A DNA stretch of 7,766 nt, from NCBI GenBank assembly GCA_028715665.1, contig JAQURI010000074.1:1-7766 (forward strand), in the 5' to 3' direction. The position numbers and the translations under genes are program-made. This stretch comes from Candidatus Ratteibacteria bacterium (GTDB lineage: Bacteria > CAIJMQ01). The notes under the pieces are model-generated. The model ran no database searches. It was given only the letters and a program-made list of their open reading frames with translations, and was not told the origin of the DNA. This document shows, in pieces, positions 1-5,347 of the stretch. The number at the start of each line of letters is the position of its first letter. Position 1 is the stretch's first letter.

Positions 1-1
1 G

Positions 2-1399
2 AAAACGGGCGAAGGCTTAATTATAAACAATCCCTATAAAGACCCCCGGTTTGACCCTTCTTTCGACAAGATATCCGGTTTCAGGACCCGTTCCTATATA
101 TGCATGCCGCTGAAAACACTCGAAGGAAACATAATCGGAACAGTCCAGGTGCTCAATAAAAGGAAAGGCAAGTTTACCAAAGAAGATGCGGAAATATTCG
201 CCAATTTCTGCAATTTGAGCGCCGTCGCAATAAGAAACCAGCAGCTTATAACCAGCCGGAACGAACAGCAGCAAATTCAGGCGGATTTGGACTATGCGCG
301 TTCTATACAACAGAATTTCCTCCCGAAGACGATACCGCAGATAAAAGGTTACCATTTTGACTCGTTTTATCTTTCGGCAAAAGAAGTGGGCGGAGATTTT
401 TATGACATAGTCCCTTTAAAAAATAAAAGAACGGCGGTTTACATTGCCGACGTGTCGGGCAAAGGCATCCCTGCAGCTTTGTTTATGTCCAAAATGAGCT
501 CGGACTTAAGGTTCCTTCTCGAGAATGAAAAAGAACAAATAAGGGTAATGGAAAAAATCAATAATAATATACTCGAAAGAAGCGCAAGGGGAATGTTCAT
601 AACGCTGCTTCTTCTGATAATAGAATCGAAAACCGGCAAAGTAAAAGTATTTAATGCCGGACATATTTCCCCGTTGATTGTCTGCAAAGAAGACGTAAAG
701 CTTTTCTCAAGGAGCGAAAATCCTCCTGTCGGAATAATAAAAGGGATTAATTTCAAAACACAAGAATTTACGTTAAACCCGGGAGAAAGAATCGTTCTTA
801 TGACCGACGGCTTGACCGACATAAAAGACGAGGACAATAAAATATTAGGCATCGACGGAATAAAAAAAATTATAAAAAAACACGGCAATTCGGACGATTT
901 CAAAGGAGATTTCTTAAAAGAAATAAACAACCTGATAAAAAAGACCGGACAGCCCGACGACATTACAATGCTGAGCGTTTTACGCTCTCCCCTACTCGAT
1001 TTTACACATAGCGAAATCACGACGTTTACGGACGCAGACCACACCGAAAAACTGAAAAAAATAATTTCCAAAACCGCGGATAAAATCGGCTTCGACAAAA
1101 AAGATATCGGTTTAATCACGGTTGCGGTTTTGGAAGCGCTCTCAAATATTGTAAAATACGCCTACGAGCAGCAAGTCGGGAAAATTGAAATCAAAGTTTT
1201 AAGCGAAGGAAAGACGTTAAAAATTTTCTTAAGAGACTACGGGAAGAAAGTCGACGAAGAAAAAATTACATCAAGAGACTTGAAAGACATTAGGCCCGGA
1301 GGCCTCGGAGTCCATTTTATGAAGGAAATTATGGATTCTGTGGAATATCTGCCCGTGGAAGACGGCAACGAACTGCGATTAATAAAAAAATTGGATTAA
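2..1399 (+). CDS. GAF / SpoIIE-type PP2C phosphatase / RsbW-like ATPase regulator (5' partial)
   Basis: The frame is open from the first bases, so the true start lies outside the window; an internal ATG at 104 falls inside the GAF fold and is not the start. Numbering from the first visible codon, residues 1-80 are the end of a GAF sensor domain (GFRTRSYICMPL, then IIGTVQVLNK). Residues 84-105 are a helical linker typical of RsbU proteins. Residues 106-328 are a PP2C-like SpoIIE phosphatase with its metal ligands intact: GGDFYD (D132), ADVSGKG (D150), NAGHISP, MTDGLTD (D269) and QPDDIT. Residues 335-465 form an RsbW/SpoIIAB-like HATPase with N-box EALSN (378-382), RDYG (411-414) and GGLGVHFM (433-440). 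By family, the phosphatase dephosphorylates a STAS antagonist and the kinase phosphorylates one. The STAS gene directly downstream is the obvious partner, which is inference. The stop codon lies inside a heptamer repeat. Confident on domains, less on target. Confidence 0.93.
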   Translation, partial: KTGEGLIINNPYKDPRFDPSFDKISGFRTRSYICMPLKTLEGNIIGTVQVLNKRKGKFTKEDAEIFANFCNLSAVAIRNQQLITSRNEQQQIQADLDYARSIQQNFLPKTIPQIKGYHFDSFYLSAKEVGGDFYDIVPLKNKRTAVYIADVSGKGIPAALFMSKMSSDLRFLLENEKEQIRVMEKINNNILERSARGMFITLLLLIIESKTGKVKVFNAGHISPLIVCKEDVKLFSRSENPPVGIIKGINFKTQEFTLNPGERIVLMTDGLTDIKDEDNKILGIDGIKKIIKKHGNSDDFKGDFLKEINNLIKKTGQPDDITMLSVLRSPLLDFTHSEITTFTDADHTEKLKKIISKTADKIGFDKKDIGLITVAVLEALSNIVKYAYEQQVGKIEIKVLSEGKTLKIFLRDYGKKVDEEKITSRDLKDIRPGGLGVHFMKEIMDSVEYLPVEDGNELRLIKKLD

Positions 1400-1456
1400 G
1401 GATTCAGGATTAAGAACTAAGTAAAAACTTAATCCTTATCACTTAATACTTAACTC
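1393..1456. repeat. Mirror-image heptamer array (GGATTAA)n then (TTAATCC)n
   Basis: Four 7-bp units run from 1393 (GGATTAA, GGATTCA, GGATTAA, GAACTAA). After a short A-rich centre, four units of the opposite orientation run from 1429 to 1456 (TTAATCC, TTATCAC, TTAATAC, TTAACTC). The two halves can pair, with the perfect core AGGATTAAG (1406-1414) against CTTAATCCT (1428-1436). The first unit contains the stop codon of the upstream gene, and the array ends seven bases before the next ATG. No T-tract follows, so it does not look like an intrinsic terminator. It may act as an RNA structure between the regulator and the STAS gene, or simply be a degenerate microsatellite. Confidence 0.75.
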
Positions 1457-1463
1457 TAAAATT

Positions 1464-1769
1464 ATGGATATTAAAATTCTTGACGAATCAGACGAAAGAG
1501 CGGATGTGTCGTTGAACGGCACGATAACGTTCAAAAATTCAAACGAACTAAGGGTCGTTTTGGTTGATTTAAGCAAGAAAAAAATAAAGAAAATCCGTGT
1601 GGACATGAAAGACGTGGACTACCTGGATTCTTCCGCAATCGCCACTTTTATAGAATGCCTGAAAATAACGAGAGCATACGGCGGAGAGCTTGTGCTTCGC
1701 AATTTGAATGAAACCTGCAAAGACATTTTTATGATAGCGCGGCTGGATAAGATTTTTACGTTTGAATAA
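1464..1769 (+). CDS. STAS-domain protein (anti-sigma factor antagonist or MlaB-like)
   Basis: This 101-residue protein is a single STAS domain, the normal length for SpoIIAA/RsbV or MlaB proteins. Visible hallmarks are the second strand VSLNGTITFKNSNELR (15-30), the strand IRVDMKDVDYLDSSA (44-58) and GGELVLRNLNETCKDIFMIARLDKIF (73-98). The motif DSSA places S57 where SpoIIAA carries its phosphorylated serine, so the site for a partner-switching kinase is present. It is preceded by a phosphatase/kinase fusion protein and followed by mlaE and mlaF. In E. coli the STAS protein MlaB binds the ATPase MlaF and is needed for transport, so this protein could serve either system or link them. The start is fixed because an in-frame stop lies at 1422-1424 and no other ATG intervenes. 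No Shine-Dalgarno sequence is visible before it; a heptamer array occupies that position. Confidence 0.9.
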   Translation: MDIKILDESDERADVSLNGTITFKNSNELRVVLVDLSKKKIKKIRVDMKDVDYLDSSAIATFIECLKITRAYGGELVLRNLNETCKDIFMIARLDKIFTFE

Positions 1770-1781
1770 GACTATAAATAA

Positions 1782-1837
1782 GACCTTAGACCTTAGACTT
1801 TAGACGTTAGACTACATACTAAGTACTATTTACTGGT
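1782..1837. repeat. Imperfect heptamer tandem array (GACCTTA-like)
   Basis: Eight consecutive 7-bp units share AC at positions 2-3. The first four are GACCTTA, GACCTTA, GACTTTA and GACGTTA; later units drift to GACTACA, TACTAAG, TACTATT and TACTGGT. The array fills most of the 76-bp spacer between the STAS gene and mlaE and ends eight bases before the mlaE ATG. The octamer ACTAAGTA (1818-1825) also occurs in the preceding spacer at 1416-1423, suggesting related origin. Function unknown. Confidence 0.75.
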
Positions 1838-1845
1838 TGTAAATC

Positions 1846-2643
1846 ATGATTAGAACACTCGGAAAAGCCGCAATAGGCTTTTTAAAAGAACTCAGCAATT
1901 TTTTCTACCTGACGCGGGACATTTTATACTGGATTTTTATCGCTCCGCTTAAAGGCAAAAGAATCAGGACCGAAAGCATTGCTTATCAAATCGTAAGAGT
2001 CGGAGTCAGGGCAATCCCGATAATTTGTCTCGTATTATTTTTAGTCGGAATGATTCTCGCGGTTGCGATGTCCCCGCTCCTTGTCCGTTTCGGCGTTCCG
2101 TCTCTGATAGCCAATATAATCGCCGTTTCCGTCACAAGGGAAATCGGCGCGCTTTTAACGGCGCTTGTGATGAGCGGATTTGCCGGCGCGTCAATCGCGG
2201 CGGAAATAGGCACGATGAACGTAAGCGAAGAACTTATGGCGCTTGAAACCTCCGCGCTAAATCCTGTGTATTTCCTCGTAGTCCCGCGCGTTTTAGCCAC
2301 GGCAATCGCCCTACCCTGCCTTGTAATCATATCCGACGTTGCAGGCATAGTCGGCGGACTCATAACAAGCAGATTATTATTGGACGTCAGTCCTTCCCTA
2401 TATATGCAGCTCACCTACGAATCCATAGAAATCAGGGTCCTTGTATATTCAACCATCAAATCCGTCATATTCGGGATGATTATCGCCTCTTTGGCATGCT
2501 ACCATGGCATAAAAGTCCGCGGCGGCGCCGAGGGCGTCGGCAAAGAAACGACAAGTTCGGTCGTATACTCCATGATATTCATAATACTTGCGAACTTAGT
2601 ATTCTCTATGTTCTATAATATGTATCTGGAAGTTTATAAATGA
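1846..2643 (+). CDS. mlaE: Phospholipid ABC transporter permease MlaE
   Basis: A 265-residue integral membrane protein of the MlaE/TGD1 permease family, usual length about 260. An amphipathic N-terminal stretch (1-50) precedes about five hydrophobic spans near 55-76, 86-108, 146-176, 199-220 and 239-258. The family signature is at 98-150: REIGALLTALVMSGFAGASI, then the AAEIGTMNVSEELMALE stretch that contacts the ATPase, then NPVYFLVVPRVLA. It would form the inner-membrane dimer that moves lipid between the membrane and the MCE ring, powered by MlaF. An in-frame TAA at 1840-1842 fixes the ATG at 1846. No Shine-Dalgarno sequence is visible. None of its 19 glycines uses GGT, a codon habit shared with mlaF and unlike hsdR. 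It lies between the STAS gene and mlaF, each separated by a repeat-filled spacer. Confidence 0.95.
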   Translation: MIRTLGKAAIGFLKELSNFFYLTRDILYWIFIAPLKGKRIRTESIAYQIVRVGVRAIPIICLVLFLVGMILAVAMSPLLVRFGVPSLIANIIAVSVTREIGALLTALVMSGFAGASIAAEIGTMNVSEELMALETSALNPVYFLVVPRVLATAIALPCLVIISDVAGIVGGLITSRLLLDVSPSLYMQLTYESIEIRVLVYSTIKSVIFGMIIASLACYHGIKVRGGAEGVGKETTSSVVYSMIFIILANLVFSMFYNMYLEVYK

Positions 2644-2656
2644 AGAATACATCATT

Positions 2657-2720
2657 TGATTACAACGATTTTCAGAAAAAGGATTCCGGCGATTACAGAT
2701 TTTGTTAATCGCTGTAATCA
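2657..2720. repeat. Nonamer-phased inverted repeat (GATTACAnC) between mlaE and mlaF
   Basis: TGATTACAACGATT (2657-2670) and AATCGCTGTAATCA (2707-2720) are inverted repeats matching at 13 of 14 positions. Between and within them are 9-bp units beginning GATT: GATTACAAC (2658), GATTTTCAG (2667), GATTCCGGC (2682) and GATTACAGA (2691). The right arm read on the other strand gives GATTACAGC then GATTAACAA. A smaller perfect pair, GATTACAG with CTGTAATC, nests inside. It occupies most of the 106-bp spacer. No T-tract follows, so a terminator is unlikely inside this operon; a processing or stability hairpin or a degenerate microsatellite is possible. Confidence 0.75.
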
Positions 2721-2749
2721 TAATATATAAGCGAACATATAAATAAAAA

Positions 2750-3613
2750 ATGGAAGAACAAAAAAATCAGCAAAATCAAAAAGAGGAACAAAAACGCGAA
2801 GTCGTAATTTCGGCAAAGAACCTGTCCAAAATTTTTAGCGGCAGGACAGTGCTTAAAGACATCAACCTTGATATCTATAAAGGCGAACGGCTGATAATAA
2901 TCGGCGGAAGCGGCTGCGGCAAATCCACACTCCTTAGGTGCCTGATAAACGTCTATCAGCCCGATTGCGGCAGTTTAAAATTTTTCGGCACAGAACTCGT
3001 GGGTCTCAAAGATGAAAAAAAGATGGACGAAGTCCGCAAACGGTTCGGCATCCTTTTCCAAAACGGCGCGCTTTATAATTCGCTCACTGTCGGAGAAAAC
3101 GTGGCGCTTCCCATAAGAGAACATTCCAACCTGGCGAAGTCCGTCATAGACATCATGGTAAAAGTAAAACTGGAACTGGTTGGCTTAAGAGATTTCGGCC
3201 ATCTCATGCCGTCCCAAATTTCCGGCGGAATGCAGAAACGAGTCGCGCTGGCGCGCGCAATAGCGCTTGACCCGGAAGTGCTTTTTTACGACGAACCCAC
3301 CAGCGGGCTCGACCCTATCATGACCGCGGTCATCGACGAACTAATCGTAGAACTAAACAAAAAAATGAACATGACATCCGTGGTAATCACCCATGACATG
3401 GCAAGCGCATACAGAATAGCCCACAGAATAGTCATGCTGTATAAAGGCGAAGTCATCGCCCAGGGAACACCAGAAGAAATAAAAAATTCACAAGACAAAT
3501 TCGTCCAGCAATTCACCCAGGGGCTTGCGGACGGGCCGATACCGCTTAGAGTATCGAGCAAAGATTTTTACGAAGACCTGTTGGAAGGAGTGAGACCAAA
3601 TGAAATACGATAG
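2750..3613 (+). CDS. mlaF: Phospholipid ABC transporter ATP-binding protein MlaF
   Basis: A 287-residue ABC ATPase with every catalytic motif intact: Walker A GGSGCGKST (52-60), Q-loop Q104 in ILFQNGALYNSLTV, signature ISGGMQKR (157-164), Walker B VLFYDEP (177-183), D-loop SGLD (185-188) and switch histidine H215. The C-terminus carries FVQQFTQGLADGPIPLR (251-267), a stretch characteristic of MlaF that sets it apart from other ABC ATPases. The first 17 residues are a polar Q/E/K-rich tail not normally part of the fold. Yet the ATG at 2750 is the only candidate, since an in-frame TAA lies at 2744-2746. It would hydrolyse ATP on the cytoplasmic face to drive MlaE. Its 3' end overlaps mlaD by 14 nt, so the two are probably translationally coupled. 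No Shine-Dalgarno sequence is visible upstream. Confidence 0.95.
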   Translation: MEEQKNQQNQKEEQKREVVISAKNLSKIFSGRTVLKDINLDIYKGERLIIIGGSGCGKSTLLRCLINVYQPDCGSLKFFGTELVGLKDEKKMDEVRKRFGILFQNGALYNSLTVGENVALPIREHSNLAKSVIDIMVKVKLELVGLRDFGHLMPSQISGGMQKRVALARAIALDPEVLFYDEPTSGLDPIMTAVIDELIVELNKKMNMTSVVITHDMASAYRIAHRIVMLYKGEVIAQGTPEEIKNSQDKFVQQFTQGLADGPIPLRVSSKDFYEDLLEGVRPNEIR

Positions 3614-4667
3614 AAACGAAATACTGGCGGGAATATTTGTTTTAATATGCCTCGGTTTGCTGCTCGGCCTGATTTTCAACGCGGGCGATTTTAAGGAATC
3701 CTTAAAGCCCAAAAAAGAAATCATAGTTCAATTTTCGCACGCAAGAGGCATAAAAACCAATAGCCCCATCTATTACGCGGGGGTGAAATCCGGCAAAGTG
3801 ACTGCCATGAAAGTTGACGAAAAAGACAACGTTTATGTAACCATGCTCATGGACGAAGGCATAAGCGTAAGAAAAGATTCCCTCATAAAAATCGGCGCTT
3901 CCATAATGGGCGAAGCATACATAGACATCTCCCCCGGCGCGGGCGAAATCGTCCAAAACGGCGAAACGATAAAAGGAAGCGACGCGGGAATTGCCCAGCA
4001 GATAGAAGACGTGGTTAATACACTGCAGGACCTTATCAAGAGCAAACAAATAACATCGAGCCTGGATAACCTCGACAGGACGCTTAAAAACGTCGCGGAC
4101 GTCTCCGAAACATTCGCCAAAGACAGAGACAAAATCGACGCCATCATCTCCAATATAAATGAAATAAGCGTTTCGCTGAACGCAAACCTCAGCGAAGTAA
4201 TGGACAATATGAAATCCGCGCTTGCAAACATCGCAGAAATGACCGACGAAGAGCAGGTGAAAAAAGTGGACCAGATAACCGCAAACCTCGCCTCTGCAAC
4301 AAAGAAAGCCGAAAATATCCTCGCCGAAAACGAAAAAACCATAAAAGACATCGCCACAAATATCGAATCCATAACCGATAACCTCTACATCCTCTCGGCA
4401 GACCTGAAACGCAACCCGTGGAAAGTCGTCTGGAAATCCAAAGAACAAGACGTAGAAAAATACGCGCTTAATGACGCTATCGTAAGATTGAAAGAAGCCG
4501 AAAAGAGCCTCGCCGCTTTAAAAGAGAAAAACGAAAAAGTTTCCGATGAGGACCTGGAAGAAATCCGCGCCCTGATACAAAACCTTCAGGTCATCCAAAA
4601 ATCGACGAAAGAACTCCAGACACAACAAGAAACAACAACGCCGGCAAGAAAGCCGTTTGCCCGATAG
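3600..4667 (+). CDS. mlaD: MCE-domain lipid-binding protein MlaD with long helical tail
   Basis: The 355-residue product has an uncleaved N-terminal membrane anchor (8-27) and one MCE domain (about 39-118), including FSHARGIKTNSPIYYAGVKSG (45-65) and ASIMGEAYIDISPG (100-113). The rest, about 235 residues, is almost entirely heptad-like helix. An NPWKVVWK motif (272-279) occurs in many longer MCE proteins, and the tail ends in a Q/T-rich segment. E. coli MlaD is about 183 residues, so this is nearly twice that and closer in plan to TGD2 or Mce-type proteins. It would sit in the inner membrane facing the periplasm and form the ring above MlaE. AAGGAG (3585-3590) is a good ribosome site nine bases before the ATG. 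mlaC is absent downstream. Family confident; exact reach of the tail is inference. Confidence 0.94.
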   Translation: MKYDRNEILAGIFVLICLGLLLGLIFNAGDFKESLKPKKEIIVQFSHARGIKTNSPIYYAGVKSGKVTAMKVDEKDNVYVTMLMDEGISVRKDSLIKIGASIMGEAYIDISPGAGEIVQNGETIKGSDAGIAQQIEDVVNTLQDLIKSKQITSSLDNLDRTLKNVADVSETFAKDRDKIDAIISNINEISVSLNANLSEVMDNMKSALANIAEMTDEEQVKKVDQITANLASATKKAENILAENEKTIKDIATNIESITDNLYILSADLKRNPWKVVWKSKEQDVEKYALNDAIVRLKEAEKSLAALKEKNEKVSDEDLEEIRALIQNLQVIQKSTKELQTQQETTTPARKPFAR

Positions 4668-4668
4668 G

Positions 4669-4744
4669 GTCCCCCCTGTTACATTTCAACTTGCACCCGA
4701 GGGGTGATTTCAAAGAAATCATTGGGTGAGAAATGTAGGGGGGA
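4669..4744. repeat. Nested hairpin element after mlaD (TCCCCCC ends, CACCC core)
   Basis: Outer arms are TCCCCCC-TGT-TACATTTC (4670-4687) and GAAATGTAGGGGGGA (4730-4744); they pair fully apart from the extra TGT on the left. Nested inside is a second hairpin: CACCC (4694-4698) with GGGTG (4724-4728), and TGATTTC (4705-4711) with GAAATCA (4715-4721) around an AAA loop. It starts two bases after the mlaD stop. There is no run of T after it, so I do not call it an intrinsic terminator. Its outer end, with one more base, recurs in inverted orientation at 5012-5024. Confidence 0.85.
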
Positions 4745-4762
4745 GAGATAGAGGTTGATAAT

Positions 4763-4981
4763 ATGAAAAAGTTTTTTCTGATACTTGTAATTTTATTCGT
4801 AATCGCGCTTATCTTTAAAATATGTCTCGGCGGCGTCACCTGGAAAAACGTAAAAGACAAAAGCTTAACCGTTAAAGAATCCTGCATCAGAATTTCCGCA
4901 GTCGTCAAAGAAAATTTCGTCAAAGCAAAAGACCTTGTCTCGGAAAAGATACAAGAGATAAAGGATAAGAGGAAGAAATAA
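4763..4981 (+). CDS. Small single-span membrane protein downstream of mlaD
   Basis: A 72-residue protein I do not recognise. Residues 3-23 (KFFLILVILFVIALIFKICLG with neighbours) form one strongly hydrophobic span. The remainder (25-72) is lysine/glutamate-rich and predicted to be an amphipathic helix, ending in KDKRKK. GAGG (4751-4754) sits eight bases before the ATG, a normal ribosome site, so translation is plausible. It is co-directional with the mla genes and follows mlaD after a 95-bp spacer filled by a hairpin element. It is also bracketed by the inverted 13-bp ends at 4669-4681 and 5012-5024. It could be an accessory subunit of the transporter or an unrelated passenger. Its length alone would allow a chance open frame. 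The ribosome site, the membrane span and codon use like the mla genes argue that it is real. Confidence 0.72.
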   Translation: MKKFFLILVILFVIALIFKICLGGVTWKNVKDKSLTVKESCIRISAVVKENFVKAKDLVSEKIQEIKDKRKK

Positions 4982-4985
4982 TAGA

Positions 4986-5023
4986 TCCCCCCTAGTTTTC
5001 CGGGGGAAAACTAACAGGGGGGA
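4986..5023. repeat. TCCCCCC hairpin, inverted copy
   Basis: TCCCCCC (4986-4992) plus TAGTTTTCC (4993-5001) pairs with GGAAAACTA (5005-5013) plus GGGGGGA (5017-5023), leaving an extra ACA on the right arm. The ends match those of the element at 4669-4744, but the inner stem sequence differs (AGTTTTCC here, ACATTTC there) while still pairing. It begins five bases after the stop of the small membrane-protein gene. No T-run follows, so termination is uncertain. Confidence 0.85.
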
Positions 5024-5064
5024 CACCCAAAGAGTTGAAGATATTTCTTTAAAATCTTTGGGTG
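5024..5064. repeat. CACCC/GGGTG hairpin, copy 2
   Basis: CACCCAAAGA (5024-5033) and TCTTTGGGTG (5055-5064) form a perfect 10-bp stem with a 21-nt AT-rich loop. The element directly abuts the TCCCCCC hairpin and is followed by GGAAAA. The CACCC...GGGTG ends with a trailing purine/A run match the elements at 4694-4728 and 5130-5165. Confidence 0.8.
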
Positions 5065-5129
5065 GGAAAAAATCAAAGAGACAAGAGAGAAATTCAAATA
5101 AAGACAGATTTTAATAGTTTTACTGCCTG

Positions 5130-5165
5130 CACCCGCGGTTTGATTTTGCCAGAAATCAGCGGGTG
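5130..5165. repeat. CACCC/GGGTG hairpin, copy 3
   Basis: CACCCGC (5130-5136) pairs with GCGGGTG (5159-5165), and TGATTT (5141-5146) pairs with AAATCA (5153-5158), with a 4-nt bulge and a TGCCAG loop. It aligns closely along its length with the hairpin nested at 4694-4728 (TGCACCCG, GG, TGATTT, GAAATCA, GGGTG), so the two are clearly homologous. It is followed by GGAAAAAG and no T-run. Confidence 0.82.
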
Positions 5166-5230
5166 GAAAAAGAAAAGACAAACAAACTAAAGTATATCCC
5201 CAAAGACAAAATCCTAAGTTTTCAACTTAA

Positions 5231-5261
5231 AACTCCGAAGGACTCCGACAGAATTGTCGGA
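5231..5261. repeat. TCCGA-type repeat and hairpin, copy 1
   Basis: AACTCCGAAGGACTCCG (5231-5247) is repeated exactly at 5815-5831. It runs into a perfect hairpin, TCCGACA (5244-5250) with TGTCGGA (5255-5261) around GAAT. A degenerate further unit, TCCGAAGAACTCC, follows at about 5270. It lies just upstream of the promoter for the hicB pair. Role unknown. Confidence 0.75.
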
Positions 5262-5284
5262 CCGATAAATCCGAAGAACTCCAA

Positions 5285-5313
5285 TTGCCAATTTCCCTTC
5301 AAACATCTATAAT
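5285..5313 (+). promoter_or_regulatory. Sigma70-like promoter for the hicB-like pair
   Basis: TTGCCA (5285-5290) and TATAAT (5308-5313) are separated by 17 bp, matching the -35 consensus at five of six positions and the -10 exactly. Initiation would fall near 5320, leaving a leader of about 28 nt before the ATG at 5348. This is the best promoter match in the window. Confidence 0.72.
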
Positions 5314-5335
5314 ATAACCAGTCAAAAGAATAAAC

Positions 5336-5344
5336 GGAGGTGAT
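5336..5344 (+). promoter_or_regulatory. Strong Shine-Dalgarno site
   Basis: GGAGGTGAT is a near-complete match to the anti-Shine-Dalgarno sequence of 16S rRNA, with its GGAGG core seven bases before the ATG at 5348. It fixes that start and contrasts with the absent ribosome sites before the STAS gene, mlaE, mlaF and hsdR. Confidence 0.8.
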
Positions 5345-5347
5345 TAT

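Larger units (their letters stand above)
4669..5024. other. Segment bounded by a perfect 13-bp inverted repeat, enclosing the small membrane-protein gene
   Basis: GTCCCCCCTGTTA at 4669-4681 is the exact reverse complement of 5012-5024. Immediately inside, TAGGGGGGA (4736-4744) and TCCCCCCTA (4986-4994) are also exact reverse complements. The two hairpin elements are therefore the same kind of unit in opposite orientation, on either side of the gene at 4763-4981. No target-site duplication and no transposase are visible. It may be a non-autonomous cassette, or two independent insertions of one small repeat. Confidence 0.5.
4982..5347. other. Gene-free spacer of 366 bp rich in hairpins
   Basis: I find no coding sequence on either strand here. 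From left to right it holds a TCCCCCC hairpin (4986-5023), an abutting CACCC hairpin (5024-5064), an A-rich unstructured stretch and another CACCC hairpin (5130-5165). A TCCGA hairpin (5231-5261), a promoter (5285-5313) and a strong ribosome site (5336-5344) follow. It separates the mla operon from the hicB pair. No intrinsic terminator with a T-tract is evident, so how mla transcription ends is unclear. Confidence 0.7.

Noticed and set aside
439..1119. Open frame of 226 codons on the minus strand
   Set aside because: It lies wholly inside the phosphatase/kinase gene, whose domains are unmistakable; the antisense product shows no recognisable domain.
3702..4448. Two long minus-strand open frames (248 and 179 codons) inside mlaD
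   Set aside because: Both are opposite a clear MCE protein. The phenylalanine/tyrosine/cysteine-rich and serine-rich compositions are what antisense reading of its Lys/Glu/Asp-rich codons produces.
4669..5024. Calling the bracketed segment an insertion sequence
   Set aside because: The inverted ends are real, but no transposase and no target-site duplication are visible, and the enclosed gene is a small membrane protein. Kept only as a candidate cassette.
4986..5064. Hairpins after the mla operon as intrinsic terminators
   Set aside because: Neither strand has a T-tract immediately after the stems; the sequence following is A- or purine-rich on the + strand. Their repetition in several places fits a repeat family better.
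5059..5347. Search for a tRNA, small RNA or riboswitch in the spacer
   Set aside because: No cloverleaf, GTTCGA-like T-loop or recognisable aptamer core was found; the structure present is accounted for by the repeat hairpins.
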